From Thermoguttaceae bacterium (GTDB lineage: Bacteria > Planctomycetota > Planctomycetia > Pirellulales > Thermoguttaceae): DNA of 64,000 nucleotides. Positions 36,176 through 45,508 of the stretch are shown here, in pieces (positions within the stretch are counted from its first letter, which is position 1; every line of letters starts with the position of its first letter). The position numbers were made by a program, and so were the translations under genes. The notes beneath the pieces were generated by a model, which did not search any database, had not been told where the DNA came from, and saw only the letters and a list, made by a program, of their open reading frames with translations. Where the stretch lies: contig JARKPK010000184.1 in the NCBI GenBank assembly GCA_029975295.1, positions 1-64,000 on the forward strand, written 5' to 3'.

Positions 36176-38620
36176 TCACTGCGTATGGGTTCGGGTTTGC
36201 GACTCGCGCGGATCGATCCAGCGGATGCCGCTGCCCACAGCCCGCAGCGGATCGGCAGACTTTGCGGCCGGTTCGGCCTGCGGTGCTGCGTCGCGGGACG
36301 GGGAACGACCGGCCCGATTCGACGATGGAGCAAACGCCGGTGTCGGCGCCGCTTCCGCATGGCCGGCCTGCCGAACTCCGTTTCCATTCGAGTTGGTCCA
36401 ACCGTCGGCGGTGGTGGCCAAGCGCGCCGCGGAGCCCACGCCGCGAGGCTGCCATTGATCGCTGGGCGCCCCGCGATGGCCGGCGTCGTTCTGCGTGGAG
36501 TCGTCGGGGCTGGGCGGGGCCGGCATGCGCGAAGCGGGCCCAACCTCGGGCGAGCTGATCTTTCGCGGAGTCGGCCGACCGCTCGAGCCCGTGGGGGTCT
36601 CGATCAATCCCGGTTCGCCCGGTGGAAGCATCTCGAACATTTCGCCTTCGAACAGCGGGCCGCCTTCGGGCGCCGCATGAGCGGGCGTCGGGTGGAACTC
36701 GACTCCCGGGCCCGGCTGCTGCTGAATCGCACCGCGGCTGATCGGCCCAGGCATGGCGAAGCCGTAGTCGAGGTACATGCTGGCGTCGCGTTGGCGGGCG
36801 CGGCGGCGCGCGTCGAAGTAGGCCTTGGCCGGCCAGGGACCTTCCGACAGATACACCCCGTTGTACTCCAACAGCGAACCTTTGCGGTAGTGAACTTGAG
36901 CGATCGCCTTGTTGTAATCGACCAGCGTGCGATAGTAGTCGCTCTCGGCCTCGGCCAAGCGGCGCTCGGCGTCGAGCACGTTGGTCAGCGTGCCGTCGCG
37001 GACGCCCGCCCGATACTTTTCGCGAGCGGCCTTCACTTCGTCACGGGCGGCGATGCGGCGATTGTAGTTGGTTTGCGCCTGCACCAGCGTCGATTCGAGT
37101 TCTCGAATCGCATAACCCAACTGATGCGACACTTCGAGTTCGGCTTCCTGCAATCGGGCGCGTTCGCGGGCCAGCAACAACTGGGCGTTGCGCACACCGG
37201 CCATTTCGCGGCGGAACCCCAACGGCATCGAGAACTCGACGCCGACGAGCCAATCGGCGAAATCGCCGCTGGTCAACGATTGATAGCTGTTCGAGCCGCG
37301 TTGGCGGAAGTCGCCCGTGCCGCCGTGCGACTCGATCAGCTCTTCGCCCAACCCGATCCACTGGTAGTTGGCCACCAGGTCCAATCGCGGCAAGAGGAAG
37401 TTCTTCGCCGCAATCAGTTCCAACTCGCGGCGCTTGACCAGCCAGCGGTGCTCGCGCAACTCGCTGCTGCGGGCGATGGCTTCGCCCAGCGATTCGGTCC
37501 AATCGAACGCCACTTTGGCGGTGGTCGGCTCATCAATCGGCCGAATCAATCGGCCGTCGCTGGTCGCCAACCCCATCAGGTAGCGCAGTTTCGCCTCGGC
37601 TTGGTAAAGCCCGGTCAACGCCCGTTCAACCGCCGCGCGGAAGATGAAGTATTGGTTGCGCGCCTGGGCCTCTTCGTGGGCGGCGAAAGAACCGACTTCG
37701 AGTTTCAAATTGGCGTCGCGCCAGTTTTGCAGGTTCGCGTCGCGGCCGGCGATGACCGCGTCGAGTTGCCGATAGGCGTAGTACACCTCCCAGTAGGCCG
37801 TCTCGACGTCGTACACCAGGTTGCGCACCGATTGCTCGAAATCGCACAGGGCGATGTCGGTGTTGATCCGCGCCAACAACACGCCGTTGTACACGCCCGG
37901 CTGGTTGCTCGGACCGGCAATGCGATTGAACGTCACGCCGAAGCCCTGCAACAACGGCTGCCGCACCTCGGCCTTCAGAGCGGTGGTCCAATCGCTGGGG
38001 TAAGCCCGCGTCAGGCTGTTGCTGTCGAGATACACCCACGAGTGCGAAAGCGAGGTCGTTCCGCCCGTGGCGTTCAGCTTGCTCAACTGCCACTGGAACG
38101 TGCCCTGATCATCTTGACGGACCGAGGGGAAGATTGGGTTGGAGATGTTGTTCCGCGGTTCGGTGAACTTCTCCCAGCGATTGATAAAGCGGAATTGGGC
38201 GTCGAAGGCCGCCAGGGCCGCCTCGACGCCGCTTCGCGGATCGCTTTCGGCCACGGCCGGATCGTAGATCGAGGCCACCGCGCCGGGGCTGCGCACAAGG
38301 AAGTCGGGCGGGCCGATGATCGAGCCGCCGATCGACTTCATCACCTTGCTGTTGGCCAGGGCGATTTGCACGGCCTCTTCCAGCCGCAAATCCCAAACTT
38401 CCTTCGCGTCACGATTCTCAAGCGAGAACGGGCGGGTGGCCCCTTCTACCTCGCCGAGTGTTTGGGCATCGACGTCGGGATAGTCGATCTCCGTGGCCTT
38501 GCCCACGTAGTGCGACAGATCGCCATCTTCGAACAGATAGAACGGCTGCTGCGGTTTGCATCCGAGAACGCCAACCGCGAAGATCAAGCCCAAAAGAAGC
38601 AGGGGGGACGGCCGTTTCAT
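36176..38620 (-). CDS. TolC-family outer-membrane lipoprotein
   Basis: The 814-residue protein begins with a signal peptide and lipobox (VLGC, cysteine near residue 21); ATG 38620 is chosen for this. Residues of about 80-580 form the outer-membrane efflux protein repeat, with long helices (EEAVQIALANSKVMK, NLVYDVETAYWEVYYAYRQLDAVIAGRDAN in two parts, ARDEVKAAREKYRAGVRDGTLTNVLDAERRLAEAESDYYRTLVDYNKAI in parts). The last 200 or so residues are Pro/Ser/Ala-rich and unusual for TolC. TolC-type trimers form the outer-membrane channel of tripartite export systems; no pump or membrane-fusion gene is adjacent. Confidence 0.88.
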   Translation of the reverse strand: MKRPSPLLLLGLIFAVGVLGCKPQQPFYLFEDGDLSHYVGKATEIDYPDVDAQTLGEVEGATRPFSLENRDAKEVWDLRLEEAVQIALANSKVMKSIGGSIIGPPDFLVRSPGAVASIYDPAVAESDPRSGVEAALAAFDAQFRFINRWEKFTEPRNNISNPIFPSVRQDDQGTFQWQLSKLNATGGTTSLSHSWVYLDSNSLTRAYPSDWTTALKAEVRQPLLQGFGVTFNRIAGPSNQPGVYNGVLLARINTDIALCDFEQSVRNLVYDVETAYWEVYYAYRQLDAVIAGRDANLQNWRDANLKLEVGSFAAHEEAQARNQYFIFRAAVERALTGLYQAEAKLRYLMGLATSDGRLIRPIDEPTTAKVAFDWTESLGEAIARSSELREHRWLVKRRELELIAAKNFLLPRLDLVANYQWIGLGEELIESHGGTGDFRQRGSNSYQSLTSGDFADWLVGVEFSMPLGFRREMAGVRNAQLLLARERARLQEAELEVSHQLGYAIRELESTLVQAQTNYNRRIAARDEVKAAREKYRAGVRDGTLTNVLDAERRLAEAESDYYRTLVDYNKAIAQVHYRKGSLLEYNGVYLSEGPWPAKAYFDARRRARQRDASMYLDYGFAMPGPISRGAIQQQPGPGVEFHPTPAHAAPEGGPLFEGEMFEMLPPGEPGLIETPTGSSGRPTPRKISSPEVGPASRMPAPPSPDDSTQNDAGHRGAPSDQWQPRGVGSAARLATTADGWTNSNGNGVRQAGHAEAAPTPAFAPSSNRAGRSPSRDAAPQAEPAAKSADPLRAVGSGIRWIDPRESQTRTHTQ

Positions 38621-39378
38621 GGCAGCATCTACCTCAAGGAACACGCGCGTTGGCGGCGACGAATGCCGTCGCCGCGCCCATACCGACGCTCGCGATTCCC
38701 CCCCTCGCCGGATCACGGCCTGCCTGTCGTGCGCCGAAGCGCGCGACGAGCCGCAGAAAATCCGGCAAGGCTGTTATCGGCAGCGCAATCCGCAAACTTT
38801 TGCCATTCCTCCCAATCAAACCGCAAACACCCCCTCCTTGAGACCCCAGGAAGAATAGGGAAGCAAGACAAGGCTGATCCACGGCCAATTCAGCACTGCG
38901 CCGCCCGAACGATTCCTTGCGTTCGCGCGTTGGAGCTGTTCGGCCCCTACCGCCAGAGCCGCGTTGGGGGCAAGAGCAGCATGAAAATCGCAACTGAATG
39001 CAGCAACTGCACTTAAGCAATTCGCTCCTCCACAGTGACATTTAGCGAGATCGATCGGCTGCTGCGGCTGTGCGGCAAGTTTGCTTCCCAAATAAAGGGT
39101 CGTGTTTCAACCGATGGCATCGTCGCAAGATCGAACGCCACTAGTTGGCAGGCAGCTCGAATCGGCATGCTGGACCAGCCGGCCCGCACAAAACGAACAA
39201 GCGGAATCTCCACTGTTTAATGAATAAACTTCACCATCGCTGCTAGCCGACTAAACCCAAGTGAATCCCTTTCTGCCCGGCATCCATCGAGTCTTCGCGA
39301 AGCGCTGAGGCCGGCGCCCTGCGGTGTGCAAACGCCCGAGGCGGTTCGGTTTCGCGCGAATCCAGAGGGACGAGCAAC
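38621..39378. other. 758-bp divergent intergenic region
   Basis: No gene is supported between the TolC-family and GT2-like genes. The 38950-39260 part is less GC-rich than its surroundings and is the likely promoter zone, though no strong -35/-10 pair was found. Confidence 0.4.
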
Positions 39379-40419
39379 GTGCCGCGTCTTTCGATTGTCA
39401 TTCCTGTTCTGGGCGATCCTCAGCAGTTCGAATCCACGTTGGTTTCGGTGTTGGAGAACCGACCCGACGACTGCCAGATCATTCTTGCCCTGAACCGCCC
39501 CTACGACGATCCGTATCAGCTCGATGGTGAAGTGGAGTTCGTCCGCCTTCCGCGCAAGGCGGGCTGGGCCGACGAGTTGAACGCCGCCTGGGCCGTGTGC
39601 CGGGCGGAGATTGTGGCCGTTTTAGCGTGCGGCGCCGAAGTGACGCCCGATTGGACCGAGGCGGCTTTGGCCGCCTTCAGCGATCCGCTCGTCGCCTCGG
39701 CCGCTCCGTTGATCGTTCACGATCCGCAACCGGCCGAAGCTGGCCGCCCGGCGCCCGGCCATTCCCCACAACCCGACCAATGGCAAGACGCCGGCCCCGG
39801 CAACGAAGACAAGCCAGCCGACATTCTGCCGATGGCGGCGCCGCGCCGCCTCGCGGTGGTAAGCATGGGGCTGGGCTGCGGCCTTGCGGGCGAGGTTTAT
39901 CGGTTGGCCGAAGGCCGACCCGCGGAAGGCCTGCGGCGTGGCGAACGACCGATTGGCCCCGATCCCTTGGCCGGCTTTTTCCGGCGCCGCGCGGTCGAGG
40001 CCGTCGGCGGTTGGACGGCCCTGGGCGGACCAACCCTTTGCCACGCCGATCTGGCCCTGCGGTTGCAACTCGCCGGCGCGCGGTGCGCAGCCTTGCCCGA
40101 ACAAGCCCTACGGTTCTGCCTGGCATCGTGGGAGAATGAAAACCCGCTCAGCCGCGGGTGGCGGCGCGAGCGGTTTTTCTGGCGTTGGGCGTCGCAACGC
40201 GGACGATGGGCCGGCGCGATCGCCCATCTCGGCCTGTGCGTTCTGCGAGGGGCGGCAGGCATTGTGCGGCCCGCCCTCGCGTGCGAAATGCTCGGTCGTA
40301 TGGCAGCCCTGTGCGCGCTGCCCTGGTCGCAGCTTTCGCCGCCGGCAATCGATCCGGCTTCCATCGCCGAGGAATCGTCGCTGCCGACGCTTGGCGCCGC
40401 CGAACGCCGCGCTGCCTGA
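39379..40419 (+). CDS. Glycosyltransferase family 2-like protein
   Basis: The 346-residue protein begins with the GT-A strand RLSIVIPVLGDPQQFESTL typical of GT2 enzymes. The start is GTG 39379, with GAGGGA 8 bases upstream. KAGWADELNAAWAVCRAEIVAVL matches the usual substrate-binding segment in two parts. The metal-binding DxD that should follow is replaced by ACGAEV, and a 60-residue Pro/Gly-rich insertion follows. A later GFFRRRAVEAVGGW resembles the GT2 acceptor region. It may be inactive, or use another metal ligand. It sits alone, convergent with the helix-turn-helix gene. Confidence 0.75.
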   Translation: MPRLSIVIPVLGDPQQFESTLVSVLENRPDDCQIILALNRPYDDPYQLDGEVEFVRLPRKAGWADELNAAWAVCRAEIVAVLACGAEVTPDWTEAALAAFSDPLVASAAPLIVHDPQPAEAGRPAPGHSPQPDQWQDAGPGNEDKPADILPMAAPRRLAVVSMGLGCGLAGEVYRLAEGRPAEGLRRGERPIGPDPLAGFFRRRAVEAVGGWTALGGPTLCHADLALRLQLAGARCAALPEQALRFCLASWENENPLSRGWRRERFFWRWASQRGRWAGAIAHLGLCVLRGAAGIVRPALACEMLGRMAALCALPWSQLSPPAIDPASIAEESSLPTLGAAERRAA

Positions 40420-40520
40420 GCCGGCCGACCGGCCGACTTCGCAGAAGCGGGCAAAACCACCGCGGCCGCGACCGGCCCATGCGAACTCCGCCGCGAAAGC
40501 TGTCGGCAACGCGCCGAGAC

Positions 40521-41651
40521 TCAGCCGGTGCGCATCAATGCGGCCGACGCCCCGCGGCGCTCGCGCCGCGAAGAGGCTGCCGGTTCGACCGCCCCTTCCG
40601 CCCCCCGTCGCGCCGCCGGATAGAAGAGCTCGACGGCCGCGAGGAATTGAGGCATGGGCTTCGCTTGCTCAGACTCATCGTTCTGCCGAGTCAACTTGCC
40701 GAGCAACTCGTAGCTCAGATGCCGGCCGTTGGGCCAGCGAACCACCATGATGTCGTTGATTTCATTAAGAAGCTGATAGACGCGCGCACGCGTCAGGCCC
40801 ATCCCGCGGGCGACCTGCCGAACGCTGGTGATCGGCCCTTGGAAGCCCAACCTCGTTTCCATCAGGCGCACGATCGGTTCGTTGGCGTCAATGCGCACCT
40901 GATCGCACAACGGGCGAACGTAGTTTTCCAACAACGATTCTTCGGTAAGCGCTCCGGCCGACTGAAGCTGCCGTTCGACCCACCGTTCCACTTGATCGAT
41001 CAGCGCGGGATAGAGTCGAACGACCAAGTGGCGCTGCGCTCCCATGCCGCCAATCACCGCATGCAGTCCGTGAAACACTTCGAGGATCGCTCGAACGCGC
41101 TTCTCGCCGTGGGTTTTTTGGTCGCGGATTTGTGCGAGCGTTTGATGGGCATATTCGCCGAGAGTGCGATTCCAAATGACGCGGGTCATTTGGCGCAAGG
41201 TGGGCGCAAAGCGTCCCAGTTTTTCACCGCCCAGCCCGTGACGGACCACGCTGGTTCGCCATTGGTCCCAAACAAGCTCCGACACATGAGAGAAGTCGAA
41301 TCCATCAGAGTGTTGTTGCGAGATCGTTGCGGTGGCGGCAGCGGGCGAGCTCTGCGGCAGGTCGTCCGGGGCGGTTTGAACCGCCCGCGAAAGCAGCATG
41401 ATCAACGAGCCGAGCTTCTTCCGCCCCACGCCGGCGGTGGCCGCCAACGAGGAGAACGGGGTTTCGATCAGCTCCGCCAAGCGCCGGCCCAAAAAGGCCA
41501 AGGGCAGTCGGCGGTCGGACGGCAGGGCCCAATGCGCCAACGGCTTTTCTCGGTGAGCGCGATACTCCGGCGCCTGCAAAACACGCCGGAACTGATCGAA
41601 TTGGTTGACCAGGTGCAGTTCTTCCACCGATCGGGTGTTGCTCACGTGCAT
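40521..41651 (-). CDS. Planctomycete-type helix-turn-helix protein of unknown role
   Basis: The 376-residue soluble protein begins MHVSNTRSVEELHLVNQFDQF, which I believe is conserved in planctomycetes, though I cannot search. Near residues 62-88, PFSSLAATAGVGRKKLGSLIMLL resembles a helix-hairpin-helix of the RNA polymerase alpha C-terminal type. Near 280-315, VRQVARGMGLTRARVYQLLNEINDIMVV resembles a winged helix or sigma region 4-like helix-turn-helix. A DNA-binding or transcription role is therefore likely, target unknown. The C-terminal 40 residues are basic and low complexity. AGGAT precedes the ATG. Confidence 0.75.
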   Translation of the reverse strand: MHVSNTRSVEELHLVNQFDQFRRVLQAPEYRAHREKPLAHWALPSDRRLPLAFLGRRLAELIETPFSSLAATAGVGRKKLGSLIMLLSRAVQTAPDDLPQSSPAAATATISQQHSDGFDFSHVSELVWDQWRTSVVRHGLGGEKLGRFAPTLRQMTRVIWNRTLGEYAHQTLAQIRDQKTHGEKRVRAILEVFHGLHAVIGGMGAQRHLVVRLYPALIDQVERWVERQLQSAGALTEESLLENYVRPLCDQVRIDANEPIVRLMETRLGFQGPITSVRQVARGMGLTRARVYQLLNEINDIMVVRWPNGRHLSYELLGKLTRQNDESEQAKPMPQFLAAVELFYPAARRGAEGAVEPAASSRRERRGASAALMRTG

Positions 41652-43222
41652 GAAACGATCCTGCTTTGTACTTCGCAGACGATTGAGGCGGAAAACACCA
41701 ATCGCCTCATGCGGCGCCCCGTCGGGTCAACGATGCGCTTGCATGCGCAGCGCCGAACTGCGAAGGACGGCTTTCGCGGCCCCCGCCGGCCGAACCCGTG
41801 TGCCGAACCCAAACCGCGACGCGCCGCCAAGCCTTACGACGTCGAAACGCCATCGAAGCTCAGCCGGCCCGTCCGATGGCCTGAACTTCGGCCGCGAACA
41901 GTCCTATTCCGGCAATCACACCAAATCACACCACCACCCACGATCGCGCAAACCGCGCAGAGGGCCCGCCGCAATGAGCCCGTCCGGGGACGACCGATCT
42001 CGGAGCGATGGCCGACGTTCGCCGCTTGCCCTGCCGGCCGCGCAGGCGATCGTCGCGCACGCATCCCGCATCGCTTTCAGCGGCAGCGATCCGTTGGCCG
42101 AATCACCCGACACGCACGCGCCTGCAAACCAAGCCGATCCGTGTCCCAACGATTCGCCAGATTCAATCGGCTTTCTTGCCGCCTTCGAGAACAGGCGTTG
42201 TTCTCGACCTCCGCAGCGATGCTCGGTCGATCTGATCAGATATACGCAACCAACACGTTTGCTGATCGCAGATCGATTAACATTCTTGCATTGTCGGCAA
42301 ACGGCGGTCAAGTGTTTTGCCGCAATTCAAATGAAAACGCATTTCCTCCCTCTTGACGTTTTCGTTATTTCTGCCTGCTCAAAACTCGCACGAGTCGTTT
42401 CTGCCGAACGCGGTCGCAGCAACAACAGAATTGCCGAAACGCAAGCGCGCCTGCGCACAATCGCCACAAACTCGAACGCGGCCCAAGCGGGCGAAACACG
42501 CAATGGGCCGCTTTGCCGCACCGGCGGCCGTCACCGTTTATGCGGACCTGTTCGTTGACGCTCATTTATTGATGCTCGGAACGATACGGCGTCGCGTGCG
42601 CGCTTTCGTGAAATCTCCACGACCGAAACTCGAGGGAATCGCTCGCGGCGTTGTGAGACGAGAAGCAGAAAATCTTGGCTGTCCGCCGCGACAATCGCAC
42701 CTCGAACAACCGATTGGCCGCCGCCGGGCCGACCGCTCCCGAGTTGAGCCGGCGTCGTTGCGGCTCTCGGGCCAACGACGCAACACTACGGAAACATTGC
42801 CAACGAATGCCTGCCGCCGCATCCGGGTTGCTTCTCGGCGATTCTTGGAAGCGTTCTTGTCGGTCTCCCGCAAGCAAGCCCAAGGTCCCCCTCACCCCGG
42901 ACCTTGAAACGGCGATCGACACGTCGTGCCGTTTTGGTCGGCCGACAAACCGAGACGGCAAAACCCCGGAGTGAACCCCTGAAAGACACCACCAGCGAGG
43001 GGCAGATGGCAGCGTCGCTGGGCCGACCGTCTGAACGGAGGCCGACACTCTGCCGACATGCGGGCCGACACCGGCCGACCGTCGGCCGGTTCTCCGATCA
43101 GGCTTTCCCGAGGCGCCGGCCCGCACGAAAACGGACATCCCTGTGCGCCGGCGAGTAAAACAAGAAAAGGCGAGAAAAAACGGTGTGGCGTCGCTTTGAC
43201 AGATTTGGTACGGTTCCGTGTC
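41652..43222. other. 1.57-kb gene-free region
   Basis: This is the longest stretch without a supported gene. Open frames exist but are Arg-rich shadows without ribosome binding sites. The part from about 42230 to 42400 is noticeably more AT-rich than the rest of the window and has a small inverted repeat (AAATG...CATTT near 42330). Near 43010-43100 short GCCGACA-type words recur. No tRNA-like cloverleaf was recognised; an untranslated RNA cannot be excluded. Confidence 0.45.
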
Positions 43223-44119
43223 ATGAACGGCTCTTGGGCGATGGCACTGGCATTGGTGGCGGCAACGCTGTTGGGCGGTTGCCGGCTGCCGGGCTACGAT
43301 GGTCCGGTGTCGCAATCGGTGGCCACCAGCCGCCAGTTCGCTCGACGAGGCGTGGCCGCTCTCGAACGCGGCGACCCGCTCGAGGCCGAGCAATGGCTGG
43401 CCAAGGCGGTGAAAAGTTGCCCGGGCGACTCCGAACCGCGGCGGCACTATGCCGAAGCGCTTTGGCAACGAGGCCAACGCGAACAGGCGTTGGCCCAACT
43501 GCGCGAGGCGGTTAAACGGGCAGATGAAGACCCGGTGCTCCATCGTCGCTTGGCGGAAATGTGCCTGGAGATGGGCCAGGTGGACACGGCGCGCGAGAGC
43601 ATCGAACGCGCCATCGATTTGAATCCAAAATCCGCGGAATCTTGGGCCGTGCGCGGTCGGGTTCTGCGATCGACCGGGCGGTTGCGCGAGGCCTTGGCCG
43701 ACTTCCATCGCGCCCTGGGGCTGGCGCCCGACGACCGCCAAGTGCTGCTCGACGTGGCCGAGCTTCATCGCCAACTACAGCAACCGCATCGGGCGTTGCA
43801 AGCCTTGCAAAGCTTGGCCGAAACATACAATCCGGGCGAAGAGCCTCAACAAGTGCTCTACCTGACCGGATTAGCGCAATTGGCCCTGGCCCGCTACGAC
43901 GACGCCGCCGAATCGTTGGCCGTCGCCGCACAGCGCGGGCCGGCTCAGCCCGAGTTGCTCTATCGCTGGGCCGAGGCGCAATGGTTGTGCGGACAGCCCG
44001 ATCAGGCGGCTGCCACCGCCACCCAGGCCCTTCAGGCCGCGCCCGATCATCAACCCAGCCGCGAGCTGATCCAGCGAATCGAGCTGGCGCGGGCATCGTC
44101 GGCAGCAACGCTTCGCTAA
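43223..44119 (+). CDS. TPR-repeat lipoprotein
   Basis: The 298-residue protein starts at ATG 43223 with a signal peptide and lipobox (LGGC, cysteine near 20). About six TPR-like hairpins fill residues 35-285 (for example RRHYAEALWQRGQREQALAQL and SWAVRGRVLRSTGRLREALADF). The family often scaffolds outer-membrane or secretion complexes. No clear ribosome binding site precedes the ATG, and a TTG 18 bases upstream is an alternative start. A short C/G-rich stem followed by seven T (44151-44157) after the stop may help termination. Confidence 0.8.
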   Translation: MNGSWAMALALVAATLLGGCRLPGYDGPVSQSVATSRQFARRGVAALERGDPLEAEQWLAKAVKSCPGDSEPRRHYAEALWQRGQREQALAQLREAVKRADEDPVLHRRLAEMCLEMGQVDTARESIERAIDLNPKSAESWAVRGRVLRSTGRLREALADFHRALGLAPDDRQVLLDVAELHRQLQQPHRALQALQSLAETYNPGEEPQQVLYLTGLAQLALARYDDAAESLAVAAQRGPAQPELLYRWAEAQWLCGQPDQAAATATQALQAAPDHQPSRELIQRIELARASSAATLR

Positions 44120-44530
44120 CGCCCGGCCGGCTCTCAACCGGAAAACGCGCCTTTTTTTCGCACGAACTCCACAGCGAGTCCGTTCACGACCGAGCGAGCA
44201 GCCCGGCGGTGTTGCAACGTCCAGCGGCCGCCGGGCCTTCCGGCTGCCGCGCGTGCAGCCGCCGAGCCCACCAGCCCGGCGGGGGTTGCCGACAGGGGAA
44301 TCCGGGCGGCGGACGGTGGATGAGGCAAGCCCATCGCCGTGCGATAATCCATTATTATCTAAGATGTTGCAACCCAAGGCTCGCGGCACTGTCGCCGGCG
44401 GGGTAGAATTGGCTATATTGGTATATGGCATGTCAAGACGCGGCCGAACTGCGTGGATCAGGTCAGCAGCCGGCCGGCGGGGTGGACCGTCTTCCCCATC
44501 GACGTCGAACGCGGCGTTCGGCGCAACTCC
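44120..44530. other. Leader region of the phoH operon
   Basis: No gene is seen. An AT-rich patch at about 44340-44430 stands out, with a perfect inverted repeat GATAAT-CCATT-ATTATC (44343-44359) and -10-like words TAGAAT and TATATT near 44403-44418. This is the probable promoter zone of the phoH-pgpH-ybeY operon. Confidence 0.45.
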
Positions 44531-45508
44531 ATGGAACAAGCGTCGCTCTCGGTCGTTAGTTCGCAAGCTCTGACCACGTTGTTCGGCGTGTGCGACCAGC
44601 ATGTGCGGAAGCTGCGCACCGCGTTGGGCGTAAAGATCACGGCACGCGACGGTTGCGTGCAAATCGAGGGCGAGGGGCCCGCGGTGGCCCAAGCCACGGC
44701 CGTGCTCGAACAGTTGCAGGCGCTCGCCTCTCGGCATGGGACGATCGAGCCGGAGGACGTGCTGCGCGTGCTCGGTTCGGTGCAAGAGGGCGAGCCGTCG
44801 CCCGAGGCCGTGCCGATCGAAGTGTTCAAGGCGGGCAAAAAGATCCGCCCGAAAACGCCGGGGCAGGCTCGGTACGTCGATGCGATTCGCGGGCACGACG
44901 TAGTGTTTTGTTGCGGTCCGGCGGGCACGGGAAAAACCTATTTGGCTGTGGCCACCGCCATTGCCGCCCTGCGGCGCGACCGGGTGAAGAAGATCGTGCT
45001 GGTCCGCCCGGCGGTCGAGGCCGGCGAGAGCCTGGGCTTTTTGCCCGGCGACCTTCAGGCGAAGATCAATCCCTATCTCCGCCCGTTGATGGACGCCGTG
45101 CGCGACATGATCGACCACGAGGCGCTGAAGCGCTATACGGACGAGGAAGTGATCGAGGTGATTCCGCTGGCCTACATGCGGGGGCGAACGCTCAACGAGG
45201 CGTTCATCATTCTCGACGAGGCGCAGAACACCACCGTGGCGCAAATGAAGATGTTTCTGACCCGAATGGGCATGGGCTCGAAGATCGTCGTTTCCGGCGA
45301 CATCACGCAGATCGACCTGCCCCATAAGAGCCGCAGCGGATTGGTCGATGCGCTGCAGCGGCTCGACGGGATCGAGGGAATCGCCACCGTCAAGTTGACT
45401 CGCGCGGACATCGTGCGGCACCCGTTGGTGCAGCGGATCGTCAATGCCTACGACGAGTCGCAGCCGCGGCGAAGCACCGGTCCGGCCCTGCGCCGGCGAG
45501 ATGGGTAA
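44531..45508 (+). CDS. phoH: PhoH-like ATPase (YbeZ type)
   Basis: The 325-residue protein has a short N-terminal KH-like region (about 10-70) and a PhoH ATPase domain. Walker A GPAGTGKT lies near 132-139, VLVRPAVEAGESLGFLPGDL follows, Walker B IILDEAQNTT lies near 229, and SGDITQIDLP near 256. PhoH/YbeZ proteins are RNA-linked ATPases that work with YbeY in rRNA processing, and ybeY is two genes downstream. ATG 44531 is chosen by family alignment; a GTG at 44453 is possible. The stop overlaps the next start by 8 bases. Confidence 0.93.
   Translation: MEQASLSVVSSQALTTLFGVCDQHVRKLRTALGVKITARDGCVQIEGEGPAVAQATAVLEQLQALASRHGTIEPEDVLRVLGSVQEGEPSPEAVPIEVFKAGKKIRPKTPGQARYVDAIRGHDVVFCCGPAGTGKTYLAVATAIAALRRDRVKKIVLVRPAVEAGESLGFLPGDLQAKINPYLRPLMDAVRDMIDHEALKRYTDEEVIEVIPLAYMRGRTLNEAFIILDEAQNTTVAQMKMFLTRMGMGSKIVVSGDITQIDLPHKSRSGLVDALQRLDGIEGIATVKLTRADIVRHPLVQRIVNAYDESQPRRSTGPALRRRDG

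Noticed and set aside
36185-39016. 943-codon open frame on the plus strand
   Set aside because: It is the antisense shadow of the TolC-family gene and runs on into intergenic DNA; its product resembles no family.
39420-39440. tRNA T-arm-like word GTTCGAATCC
   Set aside because: It lies inside the GT2-like coding sequence and no acceptor or anticodon stem can be folded around it.
40158-42356. 732-codon open frame on the plus strand
   Set aside because: It overlaps the GT2-like gene and is antisense to the helix-turn-helix gene. No start signal or domain.
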